Assembly: GCA_022340485.1 (NCBI GenBank)
Contig: JAJDNX010000123.1
Span: 1 to 61,050 of the forward strand
Reading direction: 5' to 3'
Origin: Gammaproteobacteria bacterium
GTDB taxonomy: Bacteria; Pseudomonadota; Gammaproteobacteria; UBA9214
Length of the DNA: 61,050 bases
Both the position numbers and the translations under genes were made by a program. Shown here one piece after another: positions 8,060 through 16,058 of this stretch. Below the pieces are notes generated by a model. That model saw nothing but the letters and a program-made list of their open reading frames with translations. It made no database searches and was not told the origin of the DNA. Each line of letters opens with the position of its first letter. The first letter of the stretch is position 1.

Positions 8060-8563
8060 ATGAGCGACAACACATGCACCGATATGGATGTCAGCGCGGC
8101 TGCCATCAAGGCATCTCCCCTGGGTGAGGAACTCAGCGATGCACAGTGCGAGTTGCTGGCAAGTGTCATGACCGCCTGTGGGATCAAGGACCAGGCTTTC
8201 CTTATCGAGGAAAATCAGAAGGATGACTGCCTGCATGTCCTGACCTCAGGGAATATGGAGGTCGTGACACATGCTGCCCACGGTGAGTTGGTCGGTCTGC
8301 AGATTCTCCGTGCAGGTGACATCCTCGGTGAGCTGGGTTTTCTGGATGGTGTGGAGCATTCAGCCAGTGTGCGTGCAATGGGTAATTGCGAGCTGTTGAG
8401 ACTGGACCGCACCAGTTTCGAGAGCTTGCTGGAGAAAGACCCGGATCTTGTCTACAAGGTCATGCGCGCCATTGTCCGAACCGTGCATCGCATCCTGCGC
8501 AACATGAATTTCCAGCAGGTCGAGCTGACCAACTATATCGCCAAGATGAACGGGCGCTACTAG
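8060..8563 (+). CDS. Cyclic-nucleotide-binding-domain protein without a DNA-binding domain
   Basis: The 167-aa protein has a single cNMP-binding beta-roll (for example ILRAGDILGELGFLDG, then SASVRAMGNCELLRLDR) and ends with helices, with no helix-turn-helix. Similar stand-alone domains act as regulatory or scaffolding modules. It follows hupE by 31 bases and may be the last gene of the hydrogenase operon. The arginine that binds cyclic nucleotide phosphate in CAP is not obvious (HSASVRA), so the ligand is unknown. Confidence 0.8.
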   Translation: MSDNTCTDMDVSAAAIKASPLGEELSDAQCELLASVMTACGIKDQAFLIEENQKDDCLHVLTSGNMEVVTHAAHGELVGLQILRAGDILGELGFLDGVEHSASVRAMGNCELLRLDRTSFESLLEKDPDLVYKVMRAIVRTVHRILRNMNFQQVELTNYIAKMNGRY

Positions 8564-8639
8564 AACGTATTCGTTTCCGGTTCCCTCAATCCAACAAGGA
8601 TATCCCTTCCTTCTCCGGTATGCCTACAAGGACGTAGGC

Positions 8640-8723
8640 GATAGGACGGCAACAGACGGCGCTTCCTCCGGAGTACCCTGGGAACAGGTGCCAAGGAGAG
8701 GGCGTTCCCAGCTCGGCCCTATC
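8640..8723 (+). promoter_or_regulatory. Possible structured leader upstream of nnrS-like gene
   Basis: Nested inverted repeats lie just before the nnrS start: GATAGG (8640-8645) with CCTATC (8718-8723), and CTGGGAAC (8678-8685) with GTTCCCAG (8704-8711). A small hairpin GCCTAC/GTAGGC precedes them at about 8622-8639. The loop of the second stem contains AAGGAGAG, the only good Shine-Dalgarno-like sequence, but it is about 28 bases from the ATG. It does not match a riboswitch class I know. Confidence 0.4.
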
Positions 8724-8728
8724 CCCTC

Positions 8729-9919
8729 ATGCATATGCACAAACAGCCAGTAGGGTATACCGGTGCTGCGATCCTGAACCTCGGTTTTCGACCGTTCTTT
8801 GCCGGTGCCGCAATTTTCTCGGTGCTGTCCATGCTGTACTGGATGGCTGTCTATGTACTCGCTTGGCACTGGCAAACGGCGCTGCCGGCTTCAACCTGGC
8901 ATGCACACGAGATGGTCTACGGCTATGGCATGGCGGTGATTGCCGGCTTTCTGTTGACGGCCGTGCGCAACTGGACCGGTGTACAGACATTGCATGGAAT
9001 ACCACTGTTGCTGCTGTTTCTGCTGTGGCTTGCAGCGCGTCTGCTGCTGCTTGGAGATGCCGCTATCCTGAAATGGGCGGCAATGGCGGATGTCCTTTTC
9101 AACGCCCTGCTGGTGGCCGCGCTTGCCTGGCCCATTTTCAAGGTACGACAGTTCAAACAGCTTGGCATCCTTTCCAAGGTGCTGCTGCTGATGCTTGCCA
9201 ACCTGCTGTTCTATGCCGGTGTGCTGGAAATATCCCCCTGGGGTGTACACGCCGGTCTGTATTCGGGGGTCTATCTTGTCCTGGCGCTGATCTTTGTCAT
9301 GTCGCGTCGGGTAATCCCCTTCTTCATTGAGCGCGGGCTCGATCAGGCGGTCACGCTGAGGAACCGTGACTGGCTGGATGCGGCCAGCCTGTTGCTGTTT
9401 ATCGGCTTCTGGCTTGCCGACATTGCATGGCCGGACTCACTGCCGGTGGCGGTGCTTGCCGGGACGCTGTGTGTGCTGCACGGTATCCGGCTCACCGGCT
9501 GGTATGCCGCAGGTATCTGGTCAAGGCCACTGCTGTGGGTGTTGTTTCTTGCCTATGCGGCCGTGATTGTCGGCTTTGCCCTCAAGGTGGCGGTGTACGT
9601 GTTGGCTATTTCGCCCTTCCTGCCTCTGCACGCCTTTACTGTTGGCGGGATCGGCCTGTTTACCATGGGCATGATGGCGCGGGTAACACTCGGGCATACC
9701 GGCAGGGATGTCCTCCAGCCGCCGTCACAGGTGTCGTGGATGTTTGCATTGCTGCTGGTCAGCAGCATCGTCCGGGTCGGGTTGCCATGGCTTGATACGG
9801 CACACTACGTATACTGGATCGGTCTGTCGCAGCTCTTGTGGATCCTTGCCTTTACCCTGTTCCTGTGGGTGTTCCTGCCCATGCTGTACCGGCCGCGCAC
9901 CGATGGCCAGTTTGGTTGA
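8729..9919 (+). CDS. nnrS: NnrS family haem-copper membrane protein
   Basis: The 396-aa protein has about twelve transmembrane helices and the family start LNLGFRPFF with HAHEMVYGY nearby (residues about 55-63). NnrS proteins bind haem and copper, are induced by NO and protect cells against nitrosative stress. Conserved His-containing segments LHAFTVGGIGLFTMGMMAR and TLGHTGR are present. The ATG at 8729 has no close ribosome site (a second ATG is at 8735), and the upstream region is unusually structured. It is consistent with the denitrification genes downstream. Confidence 0.9.
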   Translation: MHMHKQPVGYTGAAILNLGFRPFFAGAAIFSVLSMLYWMAVYVLAWHWQTALPASTWHAHEMVYGYGMAVIAGFLLTAVRNWTGVQTLHGIPLLLLFLLWLAARLLLLGDAAILKWAAMADVLFNALLVAALAWPIFKVRQFKQLGILSKVLLLMLANLLFYAGVLEISPWGVHAGLYSGVYLVLALIFVMSRRVIPFFIERGLDQAVTLRNRDWLDAASLLLFIGFWLADIAWPDSLPVAVLAGTLCVLHGIRLTGWYAAGIWSRPLLWVLFLAYAAVIVGFALKVAVYVLAISPFLPLHAFTVGGIGLFTMGMMARVTLGHTGRDVLQPPSQVSWMFALLLVSSIVRVGLPWLDTAHYVYWIGLSQLLWILAFTLFLWVFLPMLYRPRTDGQFG

Positions 9920-9933
9920 AGCGGTCCGGCCGG

Positions 9934-10575
9934 TCATTTTTGATCAGGGTCCTCCCCTTCGCCAGCCGCTGCTTCATCTTCCCAGTCATAGGTTTTTGTC
10001 GCTGGCGCCGCGTCACGGTTGCGGAACAGGAATGCTGCCAGGATCCCGGTGATGGCACCGAAGAAATGGCTTTCGTAGGAGATGCCCGGTTGCTGAGGAA
10101 AGATGCTCCACACCATCCCGCCGTAAAGAAAAAACACAATCATGGACAAGGCCATGGAAAACTTGTCGCGGCGCAGGATGCCAGTGGTAAAGATGAAAAA
10201 CATCATGCCATGCGTCAGGCCACTGGCGCCGATGTGATAGGTGTGGCGGGCAAACAGCCAGATACCCACACCGGAGCCTATATAGATCAGTGCCAGCACA
10301 GGCAGGGCAGCCCGCGGGTAGCCGTACAGCAGGGTGACGCCGAGCAGCAGCAGCGCGAAGCTGTTCGAAGCCAGATGACTCCAGGAGCCGTGAATCAGGG
10401 GTGCGAACAGGATGCCCAGCAGCCCATGCAGCTCACCCGGGTAGACGCCAAGCCGGTACAGATTCAGCCCAAAGGCACGGTCAGCCAGCTCAATAACCCA
10501 CAACAGGGTAATGAAGGTTACGACAACCAGAACGCTATGCTGCAGCCTGCTGCTCACCCGGCTATTGTTACACAA
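9934..10575 (-). CDS. Rhomboid family intramembrane serine protease
   Basis: The 213-aa polytopic protein carries the rhomboid catalytic pair: the Ser of GASG (about residue 127) and a His in a late helix (YESHFFGAITG). The HGSWSHLASN stretch near residues 70-80 is the conserved L1/N region. The length fits the short rhombosortase-like branch, but no GlyGly-CTERM substrate was identified in the window. It is transcribed leftward, converging on nnrS with a 14-base gap. A charged tail (about 25 residues) ends the protein. Confidence 0.88.
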   Translation of the reverse strand: MCNNSRVSSRLQHSVLVVVTFITLLWVIELADRAFGLNLYRLGVYPGELHGLLGILFAPLIHGSWSHLASNSFALLLLGVTLLYGYPRAALPVLALIYIGSGVGIWLFARHTYHIGASGLTHGMMFFIFTTGILRRDKFSMALSMIVFFLYGGMVWSIFPQQPGISYESHFFGAITGILAAFLFRNRDAAPATKTYDWEDEAAAGEGEDPDQK

Positions 10576-10725
10576 TTGTCCGGCTGTAACGGGAGGGCGT
10601 TAGCGTGGCGGTTAGGCAGGCAGTTACAGTCAAGTCAGCCTGGCTCTCAAACGGAAGTGCAGCTGCCGATAGGGGGCCGCTGGTCTATAATTTGCCCTAG
10701 ATCACCCGGGAGGAGGTAACAAGCT

Positions 10726-11190
10726 GTGCCGCTATGGGCATTTTTTCACAGCGTGAACTGCACGCAGTTACCATCCCTTGTCATGGTTGCACTGGCTGTA
10801 CTGATTGGTATCGGTGGCTGTGCCAGTCCGGCAAAGCGACCGCTGCTGTACCCCAACGACCACCTGAATGAAGTCGGTCAACAGGCTGCGCAGCAGGACA
10901 TCAATGCCTGTATGGCACTTGCACGTACCTCGAACGTGAATGAGAACAAGGACGGTGAGGCAGGGCGCAAGGCCGCCGGTGGGGCTGCGATCGGAGGGGC
11001 CTCTGCAGCTGCCTGGGGACTGGTGAGCGGTGGCAGTGTCGGTAATCGTGCCCTGGCCGGTGCCGCGGCGGGTGCCACAGCGGGTGCAGTAAGTGGCGGC
11101 CTGCAATCGACGGAGACCTCACCGCTGTTCATGAATTTCGTCAACAAGTGCCTGTCGGACAAGGGCTACAGTGTGGTCGGCTGGCAATAG
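10726..11190 (+). CDS. Glycine-zipper lipoprotein
   Basis: A GTG start at 10726 is supported by AGGAGGT eight bases upstream. A signal peptide ends in a lipobox (IGGC, Cys about residue 28). The mature 125-aa protein has a Gly/Ala-rich glycine-zipper stretch (AAGGAAIGGASAA..., AGAAAGATAGAVSGG) that probably inserts in the membrane, and a C-terminal part ending CLSDKGYSVVGW. Similar lipoproteins are common in Proteobacteria and lack a defined role. Confidence 0.83.
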   Translation: MPLWAFFHSVNCTQLPSLVMVALAVLIGIGGCASPAKRPLLYPNDHLNEVGQQAAQQDINACMALARTSNVNENKDGEAGRKAAGGAAIGGASAAAWGLVSGGSVGNRALAGAAAGATAGAVSGGLQSTETSPLFMNFVNKCLSDKGYSVVGWQ

Positions 11191-11199
11191 TATGGATAG

Positions 11200-11604
11200 G
11201 GAGCGTGTGCCACGTTATCCCCGTCTGCGGTAGCCTTTCTGAATTTAGGCATGTTAACAGGAACGCTCTTTTCTGGTATGGATCCGAGTATCGAAGATAT
11301 CTGGCAGGGTATCTGGTGGACCTGGGTAACAGTAGCGACGGCAGGGTATGGCGATGTCGTGCCACAAAGTGCTGCGGGCAAGGTGTGCGGGGCGATCGTG
11401 ATCATGTTTGGTGCTGGTTTTTTCTCCCTGCTGACTGCCAGCTTTTCGACCTACTTTATTTCGCGTGGCGAGGTGGAGATCGGGTAGGAGGAGGCCAAGG
11501 AGATCTATCGCCTGAGGGATATCGAAAGGCGCATTCAGTTCATGGAGGAGGCGCTGCAGCGGATCGAGGCGGTTTTGAATAAAGACCGGGATTCGACAGC
11601 ATAG
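11200..11604 (+). pseudogene. Truncated two-TM K+ channel with in-frame amber stop
   Basis: A frame from about 11200 encodes an ion-channel pore: IEDIWQGIWWTWVT followed by the selectivity filter TAGYGD and the inner helix. It lacks the outer helix and anything before it. The frame then meets TAG at 11485-11487. Beyond the stop the same frame continues for 38 codons (EEAKEIYRLRDIERR...) with a coiled coil typical of these channels, ending at 11604. Loss of the N-terminus plus an internal stop indicates decay. The 78-codon piece from ATG 11251 could still be made but would be an incomplete pore. Confidence 0.7.
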
Positions 11605-11641
11605 CCTGGGCAAACGTTGTGCCTTGATCGCGCGGATTGCG

Positions 11642-11853
11642 TTATCCACAAAGTCTGTGGATAACTCTGTGGATGAATTGTTGTCAATTGCACCAAATCC
11701 CTATTTTTCCCTGTTTGGCGTTAAATTGATCAAATTTTATCCACAGCAAATTATTTATAACAATCAATTGCTTAAGTATATTAGAAGACTGTAAATTACT
11801 GTATTCTATGGTTCTGCAAGACAAAAAAATCACCAAAACAGGGCTGTGTATAA
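11642..11853. other. Cluster of five DnaA boxes in an AT-rich intergenic region (possible origin or DnaA-titration site)
   Basis: Within the 518-base gap 11605-12122 there are three perfect TTATCCACA boxes: 11642-11650 (+), 11656-11664 (-) and 11737-11745 (+). A TTATACACA box is at 11845-11853 (-) and a one-mismatch box (TCATCCACA) at 11668-11676 (-). The first two form a head-to-head inverted repeat with a 5-base gap. The stretch 11690-11840 is strikingly AT-rich for this genome and resembles an unwinding element. No dnaA, dnaN, mnmG, rpmH or rep gene is nearby. The function is inferred from box density only. Confidence 0.6.
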
Positions 11854-12038
11854 GACACGGGTCTATACGGGAATCTACTAACAAGCCGGTCAATCCGGCA
11901 GGCCCGGTTGGGGCCCATTGTCGTGTTGACTTCCACCACAGACAGGCCTTATTTCATCTTTTAGACCGCCTCCAGGTGTGGCTAATCACGCGACGTTGCA
12001 GGGATATTTACTATCCGCTGTGAATTTTCTTGCAGTTG

Positions 12039-12080
12039 TTAATCTGCATCAACACAACGCTGTGTGGTTCCCGCTAGAAT
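12039..12080 (+). promoter_or_regulatory. FNR/DNR-like promoter of the small ferredoxin-fold protein
   Basis: TTAAT-CTGC-ATCAA (12039-12052) differs from the FNR consensus at one base. A -10 TAGAAT (12075-12080) sits exactly 29.5 bases from the box centre, the class II arrangement. The predicted transcript start, about 12087, leaves a 36-base leader with AGGAGG before the ATG at 12123. Confidence 0.6.
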
Positions 12081-12122
12081 CACAAATGGTCAAAAGAGAC
12101 CCTGAAACAGGAGGATCTGAAC

Positions 12123-12356
12123 ATGAACACCCGGCATGCAGAAGTTACCTTTCATATCGATGAAGAGACATCACACGATGAGCGTGAAAGGTTCCGTGAT
12201 GTTCTGCTCGCAATGGACGGTGTGATGGCGGCTTCGTATCACGATGAAAAACCCCATCTAATGCTGATTGAATACAACCCGGAGGTCATCAAATCCATAG
12301 AGTTTGTGAACGCCGCGAAAAAGCATGGTTTGCATGCTGAATTGATTGGCTTCTAG
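12123..12356 (+). CDS. Small ferredoxin-fold (HMA-like) protein, 77 aa
   Basis: The ATG has a strong AGGAGG upstream. The sequence (HAEVTFHIDEETSHDERERFRDV...GVMAASYHDEKPHLMLIEYNP...) has the beta-alpha-beta-beta-alpha-beta rhythm of heavy-metal-associated domains but no CxxC metal motif, so it probably does not bind copper or mercury in the usual way. Three His residues are the only candidate ligands. Its FNR-like promoter suggests expression in anaerobic or NO-exposed cells. Confidence 0.75.
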   Translation: MNTRHAEVTFHIDEETSHDERERFRDVLLAMDGVMAASYHDEKPHLMLIEYNPEVIKSIEFVNAAKKHGLHAELIGF

Positions 12357-12434
12357 CACCCACTGATCTACAGAACCGCACCTCTACCAGGCTGATCGAG
12401 GTACAGTCAAGAGAGCGCCTTTATCCTGGAGCGG

Positions 12435-13097
12435 TTACTGCCAGGGGACCAGCTCGACATCGAGACATAACTGTACCGTTTCGCTGACGAAGAAGCGGTA
12501 GCTGTTCATGTTGAAACTGGTACGCTGGACCTGGCCCCTGCCCTGCAGCAGGATGCGTGCAGGGCGCTCCTCCTCACCGTCTTCCAGTGGACGTAACGCG
12601 AGGCTGAAAGTAACCGGCTGGGTTACACCGTGCAGGGTGAGGTCACCATGAATGTGACCCTCGGTATTATTCAACCAGTGTGCGGTGTGTCCCACGAACA
12701 GGATCTCGGGGTAGTGGCTGGCGTCAAAGAAATCCTGCCCGGTCACCAACGGCAGCAGGGTGGTATTCTCTGACGACAGGCTGGCGGTGCGGATGAGCAA
12801 CAGTGCCTGCCCATGCTGTGCCGACAGCGGTGGAAAAACAAGGCCACCTATAATGTTGGTGAACTCACCGCGGAACTCCTGTCCGGGAAAATGCCGTACA
12901 CAGAACCCAACCTTCGACGCCTGCGGATCGACCCGGTAGAGTCGCCCGTTACTCGCTGCCTCCCGCATGATTTGCAGTAAACCCGGGTCAACCCGCCCCC
13001 CTTCGAATGGGGTGCAGGGCTGGTCGGCCATGGCAGGTCCGAGCGCCAGGGCAAGTGCAAACAGCAGGACGGTTTTCAGCATTTCAGTTATGAACAC
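12435..13097 (-). CDS. YceI family secreted lipocalin-like protein
   Basis: The 220-aa protein has an N-terminal signal peptide (cleaved near AMADQ). The YceI beta-barrel features start around residue 52 (YRVDPQASKVGFCVRHF), followed by FRGEFTNIIGGLVF and late strands with HGDLTLHGVTQPVTF. YceI proteins bind polyisoprenoids or amphiphiles in the periplasm. The start could also be the internal ATG at residue 6, which begins the signal peptide more directly (MLKTVLL). It is monocistronic, transcribed leftward. Confidence 0.85.
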   Translation of the reverse strand: MFITEMLKTVLLFALALALGPAMADQPCTPFEGGRVDPGLLQIMREAASNGRLYRVDPQASKVGFCVRHFPGQEFRGEFTNIIGGLVFPPLSAQHGQALLLIRTASLSSENTTLLPLVTGQDFFDASHYPEILFVGHTAHWLNNTEGHIHGDLTLHGVTQPVTFSLALRPLEDGEEERPARILLQGRGQVQRTSFNMNSYRFFVSETVQLCLDVELVPWQ

Positions 13098-13232
13098 CAG
13101 ACAGTTTTGTCTAGGTATTGATCGTCCGGGTGCTGATAAGTTGCAGCATCAACGCGTTCATCAGGCACCCGGCATGCACTGGCTCAATGAGTGATTGTCC
13201 CTCCCGCCCACTTTGAGAGGCTTAACCGGCGA

Positions 13233-13667
13233 TTATGCTTTCGTGAGGCTGCGAACCAGTGGATAGAGGTGTTCGGTCTCATCCAGTATGCGTTGCAGCA
13301 CGATTTCGAACAACTCATCCGTGTCTTTGAGAAACAGTGCATGTTCGTTAATGTGCAGGGTGTCCCCTTTCTGTGTGGGGCACCAGCGCTTGGTGAAGTC
13401 TTTCAGAATACGCTTGATTTCCATGGAGCCCGACATGAAGTTTCTGGCAACATTGTTGATCTTCTTGTCGGGGCTTTTCAGCAGGTCGCTGTACATTTCC
13501 CTGTCAACTACCTCGATGTGTTCCTTGACCAGATCCACATAACGATAGAAGAGTTCACAGCAGGAGCCCGTGTCGCACATGGATCTGTCCTTGAACAGAT
13601 AGCTGAGTACATTTGTGAGTTCAGTAATGCGATGATTTTGTTCGTTAAGTTCTGTATAGCTAATCAC
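13233..13667 (-). CDS. Hemerythrin-like helical protein
   Basis: The 144-aa, all-helical protein has His/Glu/Asp residues in the order expected for an HHE/hemerythrin bundle: NHRITELT near residue 11, KEHIEVVD mid-chain, then NEHALFLKDTDELFE and ETEHLYP. A CDTGSCC cluster at about residues 31-37 is unusual. Hemerythrin-like proteins bind O2 or NO at a di-iron site or assist Fe-S repair. Its place among nitrosative-stress genes supports such a role, but the ligand set is not canonical enough to be sure. Confidence 0.6.
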   Translation of the reverse strand: MISYTELNEQNHRITELTNVLSYLFKDRSMCDTGSCCELFYRYVDLVKEHIEVVDREMYSDLLKSPDKKINNVARNFMSGSMEIKRILKDFTKRWCPTQKGDTLHINEHALFLKDTDELFEIVLQRILDETEHLYPLVRSLTKA

Positions 13668-13808
13668 CCGATCCTCCAGTGTATTTAGAATTTGTTTGGA
13701 TATAGTACCCTAGAAAAAGGATAAAAAGGTCGGCGCTAAATGAGAAGGCGGGTTTTTTCACCGACACAAGAGCTTGTGTGCTGTCGCCCTGTCGGTAGAT
13801 CTCGTTGC

Positions 13809-14183
13809 TTACTCCTTGAGTTGTCCGGCAATTTTCTGCAACGAGGCTTCATTGTTGCAAAAGCTGATATTGCCGGCATCCACCGTTCCCTCGGCTAACC
13901 GGGTGTCGCACTCCCCGGTGTTCGCGCAGTCATTGCAGCGCTGCATTTGTTCGCGGATCGCAACCACGCGTTCACTGGACAGGTAGCTGTCCGTATCGAT
14001 GCCGAGCGCGGTGAGCATTTTGCCGAGCCGCAGCCGCTGAAGCTGTTCCGCGAGTGTCTGCCGGTACTTCATACCGGCACGGGTATTGAAAATAATGGCA
14101 ACCGGCAGCAGCACCATAAAGATGGCCAGCAACAGCCCAAGCAGCAGGATCGAGAGAATGGATACAAGATTCACTAGATTCAT
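13809..14183 (-). CDS. DUF6455-type membrane-anchored Cys-rich protein
   Basis: The 124-aa protein has one N-terminal transmembrane helix (residues about 7-33) and a cytoplasmic-sized domain ending in a Cys pattern (RCNDC..GEC...SFCNN) typical of the DUF6455 family. Four conserved Cys suggest metal binding. The protein often occurs near respiratory or stress genes; its function is unknown. Read leftward, it follows the SAM methyltransferase by 45 bases and could be co-transcribed with it. Confidence 0.72.
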   Translation of the reverse strand: MNLVNLVSILSILLLGLLLAIFMVLLPVAIIFNTRAGMKYRQTLAEQLQRLRLGKMLTALGIDTDSYLSSERVVAIREQMQRCNDCANTGECDTRLAEGTVDAGNISFCNNEASLQKIAGQLKE

Positions 14184-14228
14184 GGGATGTCCTTGCCGCG
14201 AATTTCAGATAACCCCGCCCGCTACGCC

Positions 14229-14885
14229 TTAGTTGTGCTGGAACCTGCAATAGACAAACTGCTGCAGGCCGCCGTTGGTTGTGCGGTGCTCTTCGGTGAG
14301 TGTCTCGACCAGGTGCAACGATTGTGGTCCCAGTGCCTGGCTGAGTGTTTCGGGGCTGTAGCGCATAATATCAAGGCCACTGCAACGGCTCGGGCCACTG
14401 TCCGAGAAGGTGGCAATGATGGCCTGTCCCCCCGGCTTCAGGCTATGGTGCAATGCCTCCAGGTAACTGTTGCGGTCGAGCTCATTTGTCAGGAAATGAA
14501 ACACCGCGCGGTCATGCCAGATGTCGAATTTTCGTGCGGGTGAAAAGTCCGTAACATCACCCTCGATCCATGTCACCTGCTGACTCCGGTCGCCCAGGCG
14601 GAGCTGGGCCCGCTGAATAGCCGTACGGGCAATATCGAGCACCGTGATGTCACAATAGCCGGCCTGTAGCAGATGATCGACGAGGGTGGAGGCGCCGCCA
14701 CCAATGTCTATGATGCTGGCCGCGGTGCCGATGCCCGTATCGGCGATCAGGGAGAGTGAATGTTGCGGATGTACGTGGTGCCAGTTGACCTCGGCAGGCC
14801 CCTTAGCTGCATACAGGTGTTCCCAGTGGTCTTTCCATTCGGGGTGCTTGCAGATGGCCGGTTGCCGTGCAGGGCTGGTATTCAT
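14229..14885 (-). CDS. Class I SAM-dependent methyltransferase
   Basis: The start is set at the ATG at 14885 (MNTSPARQ), giving 218 aa; an upstream ATG at 14933 would lie inside the FNR box. The SAM-binding motif I is IIDIGGGAS (about residues 71-79), followed by the acidic end of strand 2 (VLDIA) and a motif IV region (DIWHDRAVFHFL). Post-motif LKPGGQAIIATFS is typical. The domain is of the kind found in thiol or small-molecule methyltransferases; the substrate is unknown. No ribosome site precedes the ATG. Confidence 0.82.
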   Translation of the reverse strand: MNTSPARQPAICKHPEWKDHWEHLYAAKGPAEVNWHHVHPQHSLSLIADTGIGTAASIIDIGGGASTLVDHLLQAGYCDITVLDIARTAIQRAQLRLGDRSQQVTWIEGDVTDFSPARKFDIWHDRAVFHFLTNELDRNSYLEALHHSLKPGGQAIIATFSDSGPSRCSGLDIMRYSPETLSQALGPQSLHLVETLTEEHRTTNGGLQQFVYCRFQHN

Positions 14886-14891
14886 TGCGTA

Positions 14892-14933
14892 CTTATATAG
14901 ACAATCACGCTGTCTGTCATTGATCCATATCAA
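14892..14933 (-). promoter_or_regulatory. FNR/DNR-type class II promoter of the methyltransferase, possibly leaderless
   Basis: TTGAT-CCAT-ATCAA... read on the minus strand is TTGAT-ATGG-ATCAA (14920-14933), a perfect consensus identical to the hydrogenase box. A -10 TATAAG (14897-14892) is 29.5 bases from its centre. The predicted transcript start falls at about 14885, the first base of the methyltransferase ATG, and no Shine-Dalgarno is present. Confidence 0.68.
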
Positions 14934-14986
14934 GGAATCGTGCTGCCATGGCTTTATCTTGGTCAGTGTCCGGGTAGAAGCAGGTA

Positions 14987-15661
14987 CTAGCCCAGTGTCT
15001 GGATGTCCTTGATATGAATCAGGTTGCCTTCGGCGACGATATGTCCCTCGCGCTGCAGGTTGCGCAGGATGCGCGAGAAGGATTCTGGCTGGATGGAGAG
15101 GCGCGAGGCAATCACATGCTTGGGAGCGCCCAGTTTGACGGTCACTTCATGTTGCGCCCCCGCCGGCACCTGGTGGAGCAGGTAGTTGGTAAAACGCAGC
15201 GTGGCATTTTGCAAGGTCAGTGCGTCGATGTCTGCGAGCTGCCGCTTCAGCCAGGTGCTCATGTCGGCCATCAGCCGGAAGCAGGTGTCGGTTGAGTCCC
15301 GCAAGATGGCGCGGAAGGTATTGTTGGAAAAGGCCAGCAATTCACAGGCGTCAAGGGCACTGGCATTGACCGGGTAGACCTGGCCCTCCATGAAGGTGAT
15401 GGCCTCGGCAAAGGTTTCGCCGGCCGTGATCAGGTGTATCACCTTTTCAGTTCCGTCGGGCGCTGACAGGTACAGCCGAATCGTGCCACTGCGCACCATG
15501 AAAAACTGCCGGGCTTGCTGCTGGGCATGAAACAGCAGTTGACCATCACCGAGGTGGATGAGCTGTGCAGTTTCCAACAACAACGCCAGCTGCCGGTCAT
15601 CCAGTCCGCCGAACAGCGGATGACGGCGCAGTTCTCCGGGCAGGATCTTGCTCGCATTCAT
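14987..15661 (-). CDS. dnr: Crp/Fnr family regulator of DNR/NnrR type (NO-responsive)
   Basis: The 224-aa protein has an N-terminal cNMP-type sensor domain, a long dimer helix and a C-terminal helix-turn-helix with E-x-x-SR in the recognition helix (QPESFSRILRNLQREG). It lacks the N-terminal Cys cluster of FNR, so it should not carry an O2-labile [4Fe-4S] cluster. That matches DNR/NnrR, which sense NO through haem. The SR residues are those that read TTGAY half sites. It is encoded close to nor and nir and is the likely reader of the boxes found across this window. Confidence 0.87.
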   Translation of the reverse strand: MNASKILPGELRRHPLFGGLDDRQLALLLETAQLIHLGDGQLLFHAQQQARQFFMVRSGTIRLYLSAPDGTEKVIHLITAGETFAEAITFMEGQVYPVNASALDACELLAFSNNTFRAILRDSTDTCFRLMADMSTWLKRQLADIDALTLQNATLRFTNYLLHQVPAGAQHEVTVKLGAPKHVIASRLSIQPESFSRILRNLQREGHIVAEGNLIHIKDIQTLG

Positions 15662-15781
15662 GCTGCCAGCTTACCCAATCCTGCAGAAAACTGCAGCAGA
15701 GAACGGACTAACACAGATCAAGGTGTACGGGTCGGGTTTTTGCCAGAGTATCTGCATGGCAGGGGTGGATGTGAAAGATTG

Positions 15782-16045
15782 ATGAATGCCGAGCGGATTC
15801 TGGATGTGCGTGGAATGGAACAGCCGGAACCACTGTTGCGGGTGCTGGCGGCGCTGGGTGAACTGGGCTTCGGTGAATATCTGCACCTGTTGAGTCATCG
15901 TGACCCGGTATTGCTTTACCCGTTGCTGGCACAGCAGGGGTTCGCCTATGAAAAAACGCTACCCGGCGTGGCAACGATTGAACTCCTGATCTGGCGTGCG
16001 GGCGATGCCGTTGCGGAACGGGGTGTGCGTGAGCGTGCTAGTTGA
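15782..16045 (+). CDS. DUF2249 domain protein
   Basis: An 87-aa protein starting at the ATG 15782. The DUF2249 pattern is clear: LDVRGMEQPEPLLRVLAAL, then HRDPVLLYPLLAQQGF. DUF2249 is TusA-like in fold and is common in denitrifier clusters near nor genes; its role is unknown. It is divergent from the DNR-type regulator and read toward norC. It lies 13 bases upstream of the norC-linked box and may have its own promoter. Confidence 0.8.
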   Translation: MNAERILDVRGMEQPEPLLRVLAALGELGFGEYLHLLSHRDPVLLYPLLAQQGFAYEKTLPGVATIELLIWRAGDAVAERGVRERAS

Positions 16046-16058
16046 AGCAGAGGCCTAG

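Noticed and set aside
13764..13779. Short ACACAAG/CTTGTGT inverted repeat
   Set aside because: Two-base loop and no T run in either direction; not a convincing terminator.
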